A stretch of DNA of 64,000 nucleotides from Pseudomonadota bacterium (lineage in GTDB: Bacteria; Pseudomonadota; Alphaproteobacteria; Rhizobiales; Aestuariivirgaceae). Shown here piece by piece: positions 1-9,003 of this stretch (position 1 is its first letter; every line of letters starts with the position of its first letter). The position numbers were made by a program, and so were the translations under genes. The notes under the pieces were generated by a model. It had not been told where the DNA came from. It did not search any database and saw nothing but the letters and a program-made list of their open reading frames with translations. The DNA is taken from assembly GCA_963205315.1 (NCBI GenBank), contig CAUJIO010000101.1, positions 1 to 64,000 of the forward strand. Reading direction: 5' to 3'.

Positions 1-312
1 GCCGAGGCCGTGCCTGCTGCCGACAAGCCGGAACGTGCGCCCCGCGCACGCCGGGACCGCTGGGGCCGTACCCGTGGCGGCGAGAGGCGGCCAAAATCCG
101 AGGATGGCCAGTTGCCAGCCGAGACCGCTGCCCCGGACATCGCTGAACAGGCACCTGCCCCGCGCGCTGCGGCACCAGACGTTGCGGCACCTGCTGCAAT
201 CGCACCGGTACCCGAACCGGTTGCTGAGCCTCCCCGCAAGTGGCAGCCGCCGGCCGCCACTGTGGCGCCGGAAGCCACGGAGCGCAAGTCGGGCTGGTGG
301 AGCAAACGCTAG
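1..312 (+). CDS. rne: Ribonuclease E, C-terminal end (partial)
   Basis: The reading frame is open from base 1 and gives 103 residues before the stop, so the gene starts outside the window. The segment is low-complexity: basic at first (RARRDRWGR), then rich in Ala, Pro and Glu, ending in GWWSKR. Alphaproteobacterial RNase E has a disordered arginine-rich and proline-rich scaffold tail that ends in a similar Trp-containing tag. RNase E cleaves single-stranded RNA and holds the degradosome together. The neighbour order with an M48 protease and a DsbA-like protein downstream fits the rne locus of Hyphomicrobiales. No catalytic domain is visible, so the identification rests on the tail and the context only. 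Confidence 0.65.
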   Translation, partial: AEAVPAADKPERAPRARRDRWGRTRGGERRPKSEDGQLPAETAAPDIAEQAPAPRAAAPDVAAPAAIAPVPEPVAEPPRKWQPPAATVAPEATERKSGWWSKR

Positions 313-362
313 CCTCAAACTCGCCTCATTCAACACCGATTGAACCAGACGAGGGTTCATCG

Positions 363-1739
363 ATGCAGATTAAGAGTCAGACATTCAAAGCGATGGCCGC
401 CACGTTCATGGCGGCCGTTCTGCTGTTTGTGAGTACGTCCCTCACGTTTGCCCAGTCTGCTCCGCTGCCGCTCATCCGCGACGCGGAAATCGAAGGATTG
501 ATGAGGCTCTACACCCGGCCGATCTTCAAGGTGGCCGGTATCAATCCCAAGTCGGTCAAGGTCTATCTGATTGCCGACAACCGCATCAATGCGTTCGTTT
601 CCAATGGCCAGCGAATCTTCGTTCACACCGGCCTCATCACCCAGTCGGCGACGCCGAACGAGGTCATCGGCGTTCTGGCGCATGAGACGGGCCATATCGC
701 AGGCGGCCACCTAGCACGCATGGGCGTCGAACTTGACCGGGCCAGCATCACTGCGGTGATCGGCATGCTGGCCGGTGTCGCAGCCGTGGCGGGTGGCGTT
801 GCGGCCGGTGACAGCGAAGCAGCCAAGGCCGGTCAAGGCGTCATGATGGGGTCACAGAGCCTCGCTCAGAGAAACTTCTTTGCCTATCAGCGCGACATGG
901 AATCCTCTGCCGATCAGGCAGCCCTCAAATACCTGTCGGCGACGCACCAGTCGGCCAAGGGCATGATCCAGCTGTTCGACAAGCTGTCGCGGCAGTCCAT
1001 CGCAACGATCCGCTATGCCGACCCCTATGTCATGTCGCATCCGATGCCCATGGAGCGCATCCGCAATCTCGAGACAGCAGCCAAGAAGGCCCCCGGCTAC
1101 GATAGCGTCGATCCGCCGGAGCTGATCCTCCGCCATCACCTGGCTCAAGCAAAACTTGCGGGCTTCATGGAATCCGCCCAGATCGTTATGCAGCGCTATC
1201 CGCGCTCAGATATGTCACTTCCTGCCCGATATGCGCGCGCCATCGCGCTGTTCCGCCGTGGCGACATCACCAATGCCTTGCCGATCATCGAAAGCCTCGT
1301 CGAGGAGCTTCCGCAAAACCCGTATTTCTGGGAGCTCAAGGGCCAGGCCCTGCTGGAAAACGGCCGCGCATCCGAGGCGCTTGCTCCCTTGCAGCAGGCG
1401 GTCACGCTGTTGCCAAACAACGGCCTGATCCAGCTTCTTCTGGCCCAGGCCCTGATCGACACCGAGAGCAAGGGCAATGCCGAAGCCGCTCTCAAGCTGC
1501 TGCACAAGGCCGAGCGCTCGGAAGGCGGCATGCCTGCCATCTTCAAGTACAAGGCCCGCGCCTATGGGTTGACCGGTCAACTGGGCAAGGCCGAACTCGC
1601 CACGGCCGAGGCGGCACTGTTGCAGGGCGACAAGGAGCTGGCACTGCAAAAAGCCAAGCTGGCCCAGGCGCGATTCAAGGCAGGTACGCCCGAATGGACG
1701 CGCGCTAACGACATTTTGAACTTCGCCAGCCGCGACTGA
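363..1739 (+). CDS. M48 family zinc metalloprotease with TPR tail (BepA/YfgC-like)
   Basis: The 458-residue protein begins with a signal peptide (about residues 1-30, ending near TFAQS), so it is probably periplasmic. The zinc motif HETGH lies at residues 107-111, giving two His ligands and the catalytic Glu. A glycine-rich region and the downstream YQRDMESSADQAAL segment supply the third ligand region of the family. The C-terminal half, from about residue 280, is alpha-helical with TPR-like repeats. The closest known role is that of E. coli BepA, which assembles or degrades outer-membrane proteins such as LptD and BamA. The start at 363 was chosen because it yields the signal peptide; an in-frame extension to 240 would overlap the preceding gene. 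Confidence 0.88.
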   Translation: MQIKSQTFKAMAATFMAAVLLFVSTSLTFAQSAPLPLIRDAEIEGLMRLYTRPIFKVAGINPKSVKVYLIADNRINAFVSNGQRIFVHTGLITQSATPNEVIGVLAHETGHIAGGHLARMGVELDRASITAVIGMLAGVAAVAGGVAAGDSEAAKAGQGVMMGSQSLAQRNFFAYQRDMESSADQAALKYLSATHQSAKGMIQLFDKLSRQSIATIRYADPYVMSHPMPMERIRNLETAAKKAPGYDSVDPPELILRHHLAQAKLAGFMESAQIVMQRYPRSDMSLPARYARAIALFRRGDITNALPIIESLVEELPQNPYFWELKGQALLENGRASEALAPLQQAVTLLPNNGLIQLLLAQALIDTESKGNAEAALKLLHKAERSEGGMPAIFKYKARAYGLTGQLGKAELATAEAALLQGDKELALQKAKLAQARFKAGTPEWTRANDILNFASRD

Positions 1740-1796
1740 GATGGACGGCGCATGCGGTTTCGGGCAATCTCGCCATCCGTTTCAAGGAATTACAGA

Positions 1797-2555
1797 ATGA
1801 TGTTGAACTTCCGCTACGCCACGCTTGCCGCCGCTCTGCTGCTAATCCCGGCCGCAGCCTCGGCGCAGGACAGCTTCACTGACAAGCAGCGCACCGAGAT
1901 CGGGCAAATCGTCCGGCAATACCTCCTCGACAACCCGGAAGTGCTGGTCGAAGTCAGCAAGGAACTGGAAATCCGCCAGAAGGCCGAGGAAGACAAGAAG
2001 CGCGAGGGAACGCTGGTGGCCAATGCCGACCAGCTGTTCAGGTCGGGCGACGATCTCGTCGCTGGCAATCCCAAGGGCGACGTCACCATGGTCGAATTCT
2101 TCGACTACAATTGTGGCTGGTGCAAGAAGGGCCTCCCCGAAGTCATGAGCCTGCTCGACAAGGACAAGGGCCTGAAGCTGGTGATGAAGGAATTCCCGAT
2201 TTTCGGGGGTGATTCCGACTACGCAGCGATGGCGGCGCTGGCCTCTAAAAAGCAGGGCAAGTATTGGGAATTCCACTTGGCCCTGCTCGGCCATGAGGGC
2301 AAGGTCACGCGCGCCAGCGTCGATGAAATCGCGGCAGCCCAGGGGCTCGATGTGGAAAAGCTCAAGGAAGACATGAAGTCTCCCGAAATTGCCAAGGTCA
2401 TTGCCGCCAACCAGCAGCTGGCGCAAGACCTGAACATCACCGGCACACCGGCCTTCATCATCGACAAGACGGTGGTGCCGGGTTACCTGCCGGTCGACGG
2501 GTTGATGGCAGCCATCAACGAAGTTCGGGCCACCGGGGGCTGCAAGCTCTGTTGA
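1797..2555 (+). CDS. DsbA family thiol:disulfide oxidoreductase (periplasmic)
   Basis: The start at 1797 follows an AAGGA ribosome site and gives a signal peptide ([12 protein letters not shown]). A short helical region precedes the thioredoxin fold. The active-site CXXC is CGWC at residues 106-109, within [12 protein letters not shown]. The cis-proline motif TGTPAF lies near the end, and the protein terminates in an unusual GGCKLC with two more cysteines. The fold and the helical insertion match the DsbA/ScsC/BdbD group, which oxidises or isomerises disulfides in secreted proteins. It lies 57 bases downstream of the M48 protease, probably in one envelope-quality-control unit. The tail cysteines could form a second redox pair, but that is inference. 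Confidence 0.88.
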   Translation: MMLNFRYATLAAALLLIPAAASAQDSFTDKQRTEIGQIVRQYLLDNPEVLVEVSKELEIRQKAEEDKKREGTLVANADQLFRSGDDLVAGNPKGDVTMVEFFDYNCGWCKKGLPEVMSLLDKDKGLKLVMKEFPIFGGDSDYAAMAALASKKQGKYWEFHLALLGHEGKVTRASVDEIAAAQGLDVEKLKEDMKSPEIAKVIAANQQLAQDLNITGTPAFIIDKTVVPGYLPVDGLMAAINEVRATGGCKLC

Positions 2556-2634
2556 CGATAGCGGCACGCCGCTTCCCACTCCAGTCCGGACGCCCTATAA
2601 GCGGAAGAACCGAACACGGAGTCGTGATAACCTG

Positions 2635-3084
2635 ATGAAGCCGATCTACGTCCTCAATGGCCCGAACCTGAATATGCTCGGCCTCCGGGAACCTGCGATC
2701 TATGGATCGGAAACGCTCAAGGATGTTGAGGCGCGTTGCCTGGCGCGGGCCAGCGAGCTGGGCTTCGCCATCGACTTCCGGCAGACCAATATCGAGGGCG
2801 AACTGGTGTCATGGATCCACGAGGCCCGCACCAAGGCCAGCGGCATCGCGCTCAATGCCGGGGCCTATACCCACACCTCGATCGCACTGCATGATGCGCT
2901 CAAGGCGGCGGACGTTCCTGCCGTCGAGGTGCATCTGTCCAACGTTCACAAGCGCGAGGCCTTCCGGCATCACAGTTTCATCGCTCCGGCGGTGAACGGT
3001 GTCATCTGCGGCTTAGGAATCAACAGCTACGAGTTGGCGATTTCCGCCCTCGCTTCCATCATCACCGCCAACAAGAAGGGTTGA
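2635..3084 (+). CDS. aroQ: Type II 3-dehydroquinate dehydratase
   Basis: The 149-residue length is typical of the dodecameric type II enzyme, which converts 3-dehydroquinate to 3-dehydroshikimate in aromatic amino acid synthesis. Visible motifs are GPNLNMLG with the mobile loop around residues 8-25 (catalytic Tyr in AIYG), [12 protein letters not shown] in the middle, and [18 protein letters not shown], which carries the catalytic His region. The gene is followed after three bases by accB. The aroQ-accB-accC order is conserved in many alphaproteobacteria. Confidence 0.96.
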   Translation: MKPIYVLNGPNLNMLGLREPAIYGSETLKDVEARCLARASELGFAIDFRQTNIEGELVSWIHEARTKASGIALNAGAYTHTSIALHDALKAADVPAVEVHLSNVHKREAFRHHSFIAPAVNGVICGLGINSYELAISALASIITANKKG

Positions 3085-3087
3085 CGA

Positions 3088-3600
3088 ATGCCCCCCTCCA
3101 AGAAACCTGCCGCAAAGAAATCGCCCGCAGCACCGGCTGATCCGGATCTCGGGCTGATCGCCAGTCTGGCCGAGATTTTGAACAGCACCGGTCTCACCGA
3201 GATCGAGCTCGATCGCAAAGGCACCAGGGTACGTGTTGCGAAGACGGTGACGGCCGTTGCAACGGTTGCCGCTCCTGCCGCTGCGCCCGTGGCACACCAC
3301 CCGGTTCACGCCGCGCCTATGGCTGAAGTTGCGGCAGTACCGGCCAAGTCCAACAATGGCGAGCACCCGGGAACCATCAAGTCACCGATGGTGGGCACGG
3401 TCTACATGGCGCCCTCGCCCGGCGCTGCGAACTTCATCGAAGTGGGTTCGAGCGTCAAAGAGGGCCAGACGCTGCTGATCATCGAAGCGATGAAAACGAT
3501 GAACCAGATTCACGCGCCGCGGGCAGGCAAGGTGACGCACATCTACGTCGACAACGGAACGCCGGTCGAATATGGCGAGCCGCTTGTGGCGATCGAGTAG
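3088..3600 (+). CDS. accB: Biotin carboxyl carrier protein of acetyl-CoA carboxylase
   Basis: The 170-residue protein has a lysine-rich start, a short N-terminal helix region (LIASLAEILNSTGLTEIEL), an Ala/Pro linker at about residues 55-85, and a C-terminal biotinyl domain. The biotin attachment site is EAMKTMNQI with Lys136; the more common version is EAMKLMN. The protein carries the carboxybiotin arm between biotin carboxylase (AccC, next gene) and the carboxyltransferase for the first step of fatty acid synthesis. accC starts four bases after its stop, which indicates coupled translation. Confidence 0.97.
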   Translation: MPPSKKPAAKKSPAAPADPDLGLIASLAEILNSTGLTEIELDRKGTRVRVAKTVTAVATVAAPAAAPVAHHPVHAAPMAEVAAVPAKSNNGEHPGTIKSPMVGTVYMAPSPGAANFIEVGSSVKEGQTLLIIEAMKTMNQIHAPRAGKVTHIYVDNGTPVEYGEPLVAIE

Positions 3601-3604
3601 AATC

Positions 3605-4948
3605 ATGTTCGACAAGGTTCTCATCGCCAACCGGGGCGAGATTGCACTTCGCGTGCTGCGCGCCTGCCGCGAACTCGGCATCCAGACCGTGGCCGTTCAC
3701 TCCACCGCCGATGCCGATGCCATGCATGTCAGGCTGGCGGATGAGAGCGTGTGCATCGGGCCTCCGCCGGCGCGCGACAGCTATCTCAACATTCCGGCCA
3801 TCGTCGCGGCGTGCGAAATAACCGGCGCTGAGGCCGTGCATCCGGGCTATGGCTTCCTCTCCGAGAATGCGCGTTTTGCGGACATCCTGACCGAACACAG
3901 CATCAAGTTCATCGGTCCCAGCGCCGAACATATCCGCATCATGGGCGACAAGATCACCGCCAAGCTGACGGCGAAGGAGCTTGGCATTCCTGTGGTTCCA
4001 GGATCCGAAGGCGGCATCGGCGATTTCGCCGAGGCGCGCAAGGTGGCTGCCGACATCGGTTATCCGGTCATCATCAAGGCGACAGCCGGCGGAGGCGGAC
4101 GCGGCATGAAGGTCGCCCACTCCGAGCATGACCTCGAGATCGCCATGAGCACGGCGCAGTCGGAAGCCAAGGCCGCCTTCGGCAATGGCGACGTCTATAT
4201 CGAGAAGTATCTGCAGAAGCCGCGTCACATCGAAATCCAGGTACTGGGCGACGGCAAGGGCCGTGCGGTGCATCTGGGCGAGCGCGACTGTTCGCTGCAG
4301 CGTCGGCACCAGAAAATCTGGGAAGAGGCGCATTCACCCGCCCTCAATGCCCACCAGCGCGACGAGATCGGCAATCGGGTCGCCGCTGCGATGGCGAAGC
4401 TCGGCTACGAGGGTGTCGGCACCATCGAGTTTCTCTACGAGAACAACGAATTCTATTTCATCGAGATGAACACCCGCTTGCAGGTGGAACATCCGGTGAC
4501 GGAGGCGATCACCGGGCTCGATCTGGTGCAGGAGCAATTGCGCGTCGCGGCAGGCGGCGATCTGCCCTACACGCAAGAGGACATTACCTTCTCCGGCCAC
4601 GCCATCGAATGCCGTATCAATGCCGAGAACCCGACGACGTTTGCGCCCTCGCCCGGACTCGTCAATGCGGTGCATTTTCCCGGTGGCCTCGGCTGCCGGG
4701 TCGATTCAGCTCTTTATGCCGGCTATCGTATTCCGCCCTATTACGACAGCCTCATCGGCAAGCTCATCGTCTCCGGCAAATCACGCACCGAATGCATGAT
4801 GCGGCTCAGGCGGGCCTTGAGCGAATTCGTCATCGAAGGCATCGAGACCACAATTCCGCTGTTCCAGCAGCTTCTCACGGAGCCCGATATCATCGACGGC
4901 CACTATGATATCCATTGGCTTGAGCAGTATCTCGCCCGTCAGGTGTGA
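3605..4948 (+). CDS. accC: Biotin carboxylase subunit of acetyl-CoA carboxylase
   Basis: The 447-residue protein has the standard length of AccC. It shows the N-terminal MFDKVLIANRGEIALR signature, the ATP-grasp glycine loop GGGGRGMK near residues 162-169, the ERDCSLQRRHQK catalytic segment and the MNTRLQVEHPVTE signature. It carboxylates the biotin of AccB using ATP and bicarbonate in the cytoplasm. The chosen start gives the canonical N terminus; an in-frame upstream start would overlap accB. Its TGA stop overlaps the ATG of aat. Confidence 0.97.
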   Translation: MFDKVLIANRGEIALRVLRACRELGIQTVAVHSTADADAMHVRLADESVCIGPPPARDSYLNIPAIVAACEITGAEAVHPGYGFLSENARFADILTEHSIKFIGPSAEHIRIMGDKITAKLTAKELGIPVVPGSEGGIGDFAEARKVAADIGYPVIIKATAGGGGRGMKVAHSEHDLEIAMSTAQSEAKAAFGNGDVYIEKYLQKPRHIEIQVLGDGKGRAVHLGERDCSLQRRHQKIWEEAHSPALNAHQRDEIGNRVAAAMAKLGYEGVGTIEFLYENNEFYFIEMNTRLQVEHPVTEAITGLDLVQEQLRVAAGGDLPYTQEDITFSGHAIECRINAENPTTFAPSPGLVNAVHFPGGLGCRVDSALYAGYRIPPYYDSLIGKLIVSGKSRTECMMRLRRALSEFVIEGIETTIPLFQQLLTEPDIIDGHYDIHWLEQYLARQV

Positions 4949-5607
4949 TGAGCACGATCACGCCCCAGATCCTGCTGCGAGCCTATGCGGCGGGGATCTT
5001 CCCGATGGCGGAAAGTGCCGAGGACAATGCGCTCTACTGGGTTGAACCCGACGAGCGTGGCATCATTCCACTCGACGGACTGAAGATTTCAGCTTCGCTG
5101 CGAAAGAGCGTTCGTCGCGGGGGTTTCGATATCCGCATCGACTACGACTTCACCGGCGTGATCACGCAATGCGCGGCGCGCACCGCCGACCGGAAGTCGA
5201 CATGGATCAACAACCGCATCGTGTCGCTCTATACGCAGTTGCACAGATTGGGCTGCTGCCACAGTGTCGAAGCGTGGCACGAGGGCAAGATGGTCGGCGG
5301 GTTATATGGTGTGCGTATTGGAGCCATATTCTTTGGTGAGAGCATGTTCTCGCGCGTCACCGATGCCAGCAAGGTGGCGCTGGTGCATCTCGTCGCCCGC
5401 TTGAATGCCGGCGGCTTCCGGCTGCTGGATGCGCAATTCGTCAATCCGCATTTGCAGCGCCTGGGTGCGATCCAGCTTCCAAAACATGAATACCACAAGG
5501 TGATGGAACCGCTGCTGGGCCAGAATGCGGATTTCTTCGCGTTCAATGCAGATCGCGATCCGGAAGCAGTGCTCAAGCTGGCAATGGGCCAGCACTTGCG
5601 CGGCTAG
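4948..5607 (+). CDS. aat: Leucyl/phenylalanyl-tRNA--protein transferase
   Basis: The protein has about 219 residues and the family hallmarks: the N-terminal LLRAYAAGIFPMAE, YWVEPDERGIIPL, the RxDYDFTGVITQCA region, and WINNRIVSLYTQLHRLG-type and GGLYGVRIGAIFFGESMFSR segments. The enzyme adds Leu or Phe to proteins with N-terminal Lys or Arg, marking them for ClpAP in the N-end rule pathway. The ATG at 4948 overlaps the accC stop; a GTG at 4945 is an alternative. In related genomes a DUF2155 gene and an NDUFA12-like gene often follow; here the next gene is an unrelated convergent sulfotransferase. Confidence 0.95.
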   Translation: MSTITPQILLRAYAAGIFPMAESAEDNALYWVEPDERGIIPLDGLKISASLRKSVRRGGFDIRIDYDFTGVITQCAARTADRKSTWINNRIVSLYTQLHRLGCCHSVEAWHEGKMVGGLYGVRIGAIFFGESMFSRVTDASKVALVHLVARLNAGGFRLLDAQFVNPHLQRLGAIQLPKHEYHKVMEPLLGQNADFFAFNADRDPEAVLKLAMGQHLRG

Positions 5608-5639
5608 GCATCGCCTCAGTTTCGCAACCGCCTCGAAAC

Positions 5640-6314
5640 TCACGCAGTCTTTGTGACATGACCGAAGGCCGGAAATTTTCCGGCAATGGCGACCGTGTCC
5701 TGTTCATAGCCAAAGGCCTTGAAGTCCGTCTCGTATAGCGACGCGACGCGGGAGCGCACATGGCCGGAGATGGCCGGTGCTTGCGTGGTGCTTCGCTTTT
5801 CATGCGGTGCCTCCTGCGGGGCGGGCAGATTCAGCCGTGATGCCACCGCATTCAGAATCGATCCAACACCTCCCTCGAAGCGGAAGACCTCGGCGCCGAA
5901 GCAATGAAATGATTTTTGCTGCCTGAAATGGTTGTTGCTCAGTCCGGGTGCGATGCTCGCCGCAGACAAGGCAAGTGCCGCCCACGTATTGAACGGCAGC
6001 ATCGAGTCAAATCGCATGAGATTTCGCGCGTGGCCATATTCCGAAATCAGCCGTTGCAGCGGGTGGCGCACCACCATGAAGGCGTAGTCAAAAAATCCAG
6101 ACGGAAACATCGCCTCCAGCATGTCGCCGTGGAAGTGCTGCATGGCCAGCGACGGTTCGAGAACGCTACTCTTCACCGGCTTGAGGAGCTTTCTCCCCCG
6201 ATTGTGAAGGGCTGGCTCGGCGTGGGTCTGCAGAAATGCCTCGATCGACGTTCCGCCCGTCTTCGGGACATGAATGAAGAGGACGTTCCTTTTACCAATA
6301 CGATAGGCGGGCAT
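5640..6314 (-). CDS. Sulfotransferase family protein
   Basis: The 224-residue protein carries the 5'-phosphosulfate loop HVPKTGGTSIEAF at about residues 15-27 and the 3'-phosphate motif VVRHPLQRLISEYGH around residues 84-98. Together these mark a PAPS-dependent sulfotransferase of the Sulfotransfer_2 or related family. It would transfer sulfate to a carbohydrate or other acceptor; the substrate cannot be read from sequence. The start at 6314 (MPAYRIGKRNVLF) matches the usual short lead before the first beta strand; a longer form from 6395 is possible but has a poor N terminus. It stands convergent to aat and upstream of a GH8 glycanase, so polysaccharide modification is a reasonable guess. 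Confidence 0.8.
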   Translation of the reverse strand: MPAYRIGKRNVLFIHVPKTGGTSIEAFLQTHAEPALHNRGRKLLKPVKSSVLEPSLAMQHFHGDMLEAMFPSGFFDYAFMVVRHPLQRLISEYGHARNLMRFDSMLPFNTWAALALSAASIAPGLSNNHFRQQKSFHCFGAEVFRFEGGVGSILNAVASRLNLPAPQEAPHEKRSTTQAPAISGHVRSRVASLYETDFKAFGYEQDTVAIAGKFPAFGHVTKTA

Positions 6315-6456
6315 GCAAATCACCGGGCTGAAGTGGGGACGATCACTCTCGACCTCGACGATTGTTGCGACAATCGTATCACAGACGCATGACACACATC
6401 ATCCGAGTGCCCAGCCCCATACGCAGTGAAACAAATTTCTTCCGCCGTTCATCGCC

Positions 6457-7674
6457 TCACGGCGTCCACCAGTTGCCTGACACCGTCAACAGCACCTGCA
6501 TGCGGATTGAGTCTCCATAGTAATCCGTGGTGACGCCGTAGTTGCCGCCCGTGATCGAGGTCCACATGGCATTGAGCCAGCCCTGCCCCTTGGCGCCGTC
6601 GAGCATGGCGGCGACCGCGAAGGGCGCGGTGAAGGGCAGATCCGCATAGTTGGCAAAAGCCTGGCCATTCACTCCGTTGCGGACGTAGTACCCGGCTTTG
6701 ATGCGCGAAGGGTTGCCGGACGTCAGGGTCCTGATCCATCGCGATTGGCGGCGCAGCGGCTCAAGCATCGCGGTGTCACCGTCGACGATGGCTGACATCG
6801 CCAGGCGCCACGGCGTGCGGCAGGCATTGTAGGAATAATCGCCGTCATGAGGTCCTTCCAGCACCGTTCCAGTGGCGGGTACAAAATCGGCACCCTCCTC
6901 AACCATGAAGTCCGGCATCAATCCGGTATTTTCGCTGCCGTGGGTAAACTGGAAATTGACGAGCGCAGCGATCTTGGCATGCAGCGACTTCCAGGTTTTC
7001 GCATTGGCCGCGTCGGCCCGCGCGAAGGCCAGCATGTGGCCGGTCATGAAGTCCGAGGGTCTTGTAAGCTTCGCATCGCCGCCCGTCGCCCAATCGCCGA
7101 CCTTCAATGTCATCGTCGCGCCGTTCACCTCTCTCGCCAGCACGTCATGCAGCACGAGCAGCGCCTCCGCCTTGTAGTCGATCGCACCCGCCGATCCCCA
7201 CTGCGCATCGGCAAGAAGTAGTGCATAGGCAATATCGAGATCGCCGTCGGTGGCCGAATCCGGACCCGATACATTGACCATCGCACCGTTGCTGTAGGTC
7301 TGCTTCCACGCCATCAGGTGCGGCGACAGGTGGCTGGGATGCGCCTTGAAATAGCGCAGCATGGAATTGAAGATGGCGCGGTCGCCCATATAGGCCGTGA
7401 GCACCATGCCATAGCCATGCGCCTCGGAGACCGTGGAATTGCTGCCGTCGTACTTGACCCAGTACTCACCACCGAGATGGCGCAGGTAAGCAGACTTCCA
7501 AGCGGCATAATGTTGACGCACGACGTTATCCATCTGCGCCTGACTGATATGGGACGGCTTGATGATGCGAGAGGCATAAGTGACATGGAAGGGAAAGCGG
7601 CGAAACGCTGCCTCACTTCCCGATGGGTAGGCCAGCAGCAGAATGATAACCAGCAGTGGCTTCCAGTATCTCAT
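6457..7674 (-). CDS. Secreted glycoside hydrolase family 8 (endoglucanase/chitosanase-type)
   Basis: The 405-residue protein has a signal peptide (residues 1-22, LLVIILLLAYPSGSEA) and a GH8 (alpha/alpha)6 barrel. The proton donor is Glu84 in SEAHGYGM, and the conserved acidic cluster is ATDGDLDIAYALL with Asp143, Asp145 and Asp147. Later parts include YSYNACRTPWRL and YYGDSIRMQVLL, typical of the family. GH8 members cut cellulose, chitosan, mixed-linkage glucan or xylan; BcsZ of cellulose operons is one, but no bcs genes are nearby. A GGAGGG ribosome site lies eight bases before the ATG. The substrate is unknown. Confidence 0.88.
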   Translation of the reverse strand: MRYWKPLLVIILLLAYPSGSEAAFRRFPFHVTYASRIIKPSHISQAQMDNVVRQHYAAWKSAYLRHLGGEYWVKYDGSNSTVSEAHGYGMVLTAYMGDRAIFNSMLRYFKAHPSHLSPHLMAWKQTYSNGAMVNVSGPDSATDGDLDIAYALLLADAQWGSAGAIDYKAEALLVLHDVLAREVNGATMTLKVGDWATGGDAKLTRPSDFMTGHMLAFARADAANAKTWKSLHAKIAALVNFQFTHGSENTGLMPDFMVEEGADFVPATGTVLEGPHDGDYSYNACRTPWRLAMSAIVDGDTAMLEPLRRQSRWIRTLTSGNPSRIKAGYYVRNGVNGQAFANYADLPFTAPFAVAAMLDGAKGQGWLNAMWTSITGGNYGVTTDYYGDSIRMQVLLTVSGNWWTP

Positions 7675-7718
7675 TCCAACGACCCTCCAGGAGCCTCATG
7701 CCTCGAAAGCTGTGCCGC

Positions 7719-7946
7719 CTATCGCCCATAGCGTGGATAGGCCGGTTCGATGACGTAATAGGCCCAGAGTGAGACATAGGCTTCGCCATAGACCAGCACC
7801 CGGCAGATATCGCCGGCAACCGAGGTGACCGGGCCTTCGCGGCCATCGGGAACCATCACCGCCTGGCCGACCCGGCACCAGTTGTTGGCAGCGGGCGGAA
7901 CATTTGCCAGTGTGAGTGTCATGAGAGTGGCGATTGCGACATGCAT
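7719..7946 (-). CDS. Small secreted protein of unknown function
   Basis: The 75-residue protein starts with a hydrophobic segment (MHVAIATLMTLTLANVPPA) that looks like a signal peptide. The mature part is a compact beta-rich sequence with two cysteines (NWCRVGQAVMVPDGREG and AGDICRVLV) and ends in YYVIEPAYPRYGR. It sits 44 bases upstream of the GH8 gene on the same strand and could be co-transcribed. No function is recognised. Codon use is like that of its neighbours and the opposite strand gives no better protein, which supports a real gene. Confidence 0.65.
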   Translation of the reverse strand: MHVAIATLMTLTLANVPPAANNWCRVGQAVMVPDGREGPVTSVAGDICRVLVYGEAYVSLWAYYVIEPAYPRYGR

Positions 7947-7977
7947 GCTCCGAGTGAAGCCAATCGGGCCTGGAAAA

Positions 7978-8916
7978 TCAAGCCTGCCTCAGCGCCGAAG
8001 GCGGTTTGCCGTAGCGCGCGCGGAAACTGCGCGAGAACAGCGGCAGCGAGGAGAAGCCGCAGGCCAGTGCGATCTCGCGCATGCTCATCGACGAATAGGT
8101 GATCAAGCGCTCGGCCTTTTCCAGGCGAAGCTTGAGATAGAGTCCCATCGGGCGCTCGCCCAGACCGGTAGCGAAGAGACGCTCCATCTGCCGCACTGAT
8201 ATCCCGGCGGCCTCGGCCAGTGCCCGGGCATCGACCGGTTCTTCTCCCTGCTCTTCCATGACGGTGATGATCTTCAGGAGACGCGCATCCGTCGTGCCAT
8301 GGCGCGCCGCCGCCGGAAGCCTCGCCTGCGCGGGCTGTTCCAGCGAGCGAAAGTGCACCAGCTGATCGGCGACCAGCACGGCGAGCGGGCGGCCGAGCAA
8401 CCGCCCGATCCAGTCCAGCATCATGTCGATGGCGGCTGCACCTCCCGCACAGGTCATGCGGTCGCGGTCGGTCACATAGAGCGCCTGCTCCGCCTGCACG
8501 CGCGGATAGCTCTCGCGGAAGCCGGGCAGGCTCTCCCAATGGCAAGTGGCACGGTAGTCATCGAGCACGCCCGCCTCTGCCAGCAGGAAGGGCGCGGTAT
8601 CGATCGCCGCCATCAGCACCCGCCGCCGCGCCAGGCTGCGGATGGCGCCGAGCATCGGCCGGTTGAATCCTTTCTCCGGCTCATAGGAGGCCGATACCAC
8701 AGCCATGTCCGGCTTGCCGATGTTGGCAAGACCGCCGGATACCGAAACCGGAATTTCATTGGACGCCGCAACTGGCTGGCCGTCGGCCGAGACAAAGCGC
8801 CAGCTGAAGGTGGGACCGGCGAAACGGTTGGCGACGCGCAAGGGCTCGAGCGCGCCATAGAGCGCGATCATCGAGAACCTCGGTACCAGCAGGAATACCA
8901 CGTCATAATGCGCCAT
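7978..8916 (-). CDS. GlxA-family AraC-type regulator (CdhR-like) of the carnitine-type operon
   Basis: The protein has about 312 residues. The N-terminal domain is DJ-1/PfpI-like (DVVFLLVPRFSMIALYGALEP and later MTCAGGAAAIDMMLDWI). The C-terminal 100 residues form an AraC helix-turn-helix pair (AGISVRQMERLFATGLG and MREIALACGFSSLPLFSRSF). This architecture is that of GlxA/CdhR/GbdR regulators; CdhR of Pseudomonas activates carnitine catabolism. Here it is divergent from a carnitine-dehydrogenase operon, so a role as its activator is likely. The start at 8916 leaves room for the intergenic promoter; an in-frame start at 8952 would lie nine bases from the palindrome at 8961. Confidence 0.85.
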   Translation of the reverse strand: MAHYDVVFLLVPRFSMIALYGALEPLRVANRFAGPTFSWRFVSADGQPVAASNEIPVSVSGGLANIGKPDMAVVSASYEPEKGFNRPMLGAIRSLARRRVLMAAIDTAPFLLAEAGVLDDYRATCHWESLPGFRESYPRVQAEQALYVTDRDRMTCAGGAAAIDMMLDWIGRLLGRPLAVLVADQLVHFRSLEQPAQARLPAAARHGTTDARLLKIITVMEEQGEEPVDARALAEAAGISVRQMERLFATGLGERPMGLYLKLRLEKAERLITYSSMSMREIALACGFSSLPLFSRSFRARYGKPPSALRQA

Positions 8917-9003
8917 GGCGGAATAAGAAAAACATCTGGCGATAAAAGTCAAATATCCATTGACCGGTCAGAATAGAGTCTTCGCTCTCACCAGGAGGAT
9001 TCC
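8917..9003. promoter_or_regulatory. Divergent promoter region with TGACCGGTCA palindrome
   Basis: This gap separates the CdhR-like regulator from the catabolic operon. It contains a perfect 10-base palindrome TGACCGGTCA at 8961-8970 and a strong ribosome site AGGAGG at 8993-8998 for the gene at 9004. The palindrome is a candidate regulator site, although AraC-type proteins usually bind direct repeats, so another factor may use it. Confidence 0.5.
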
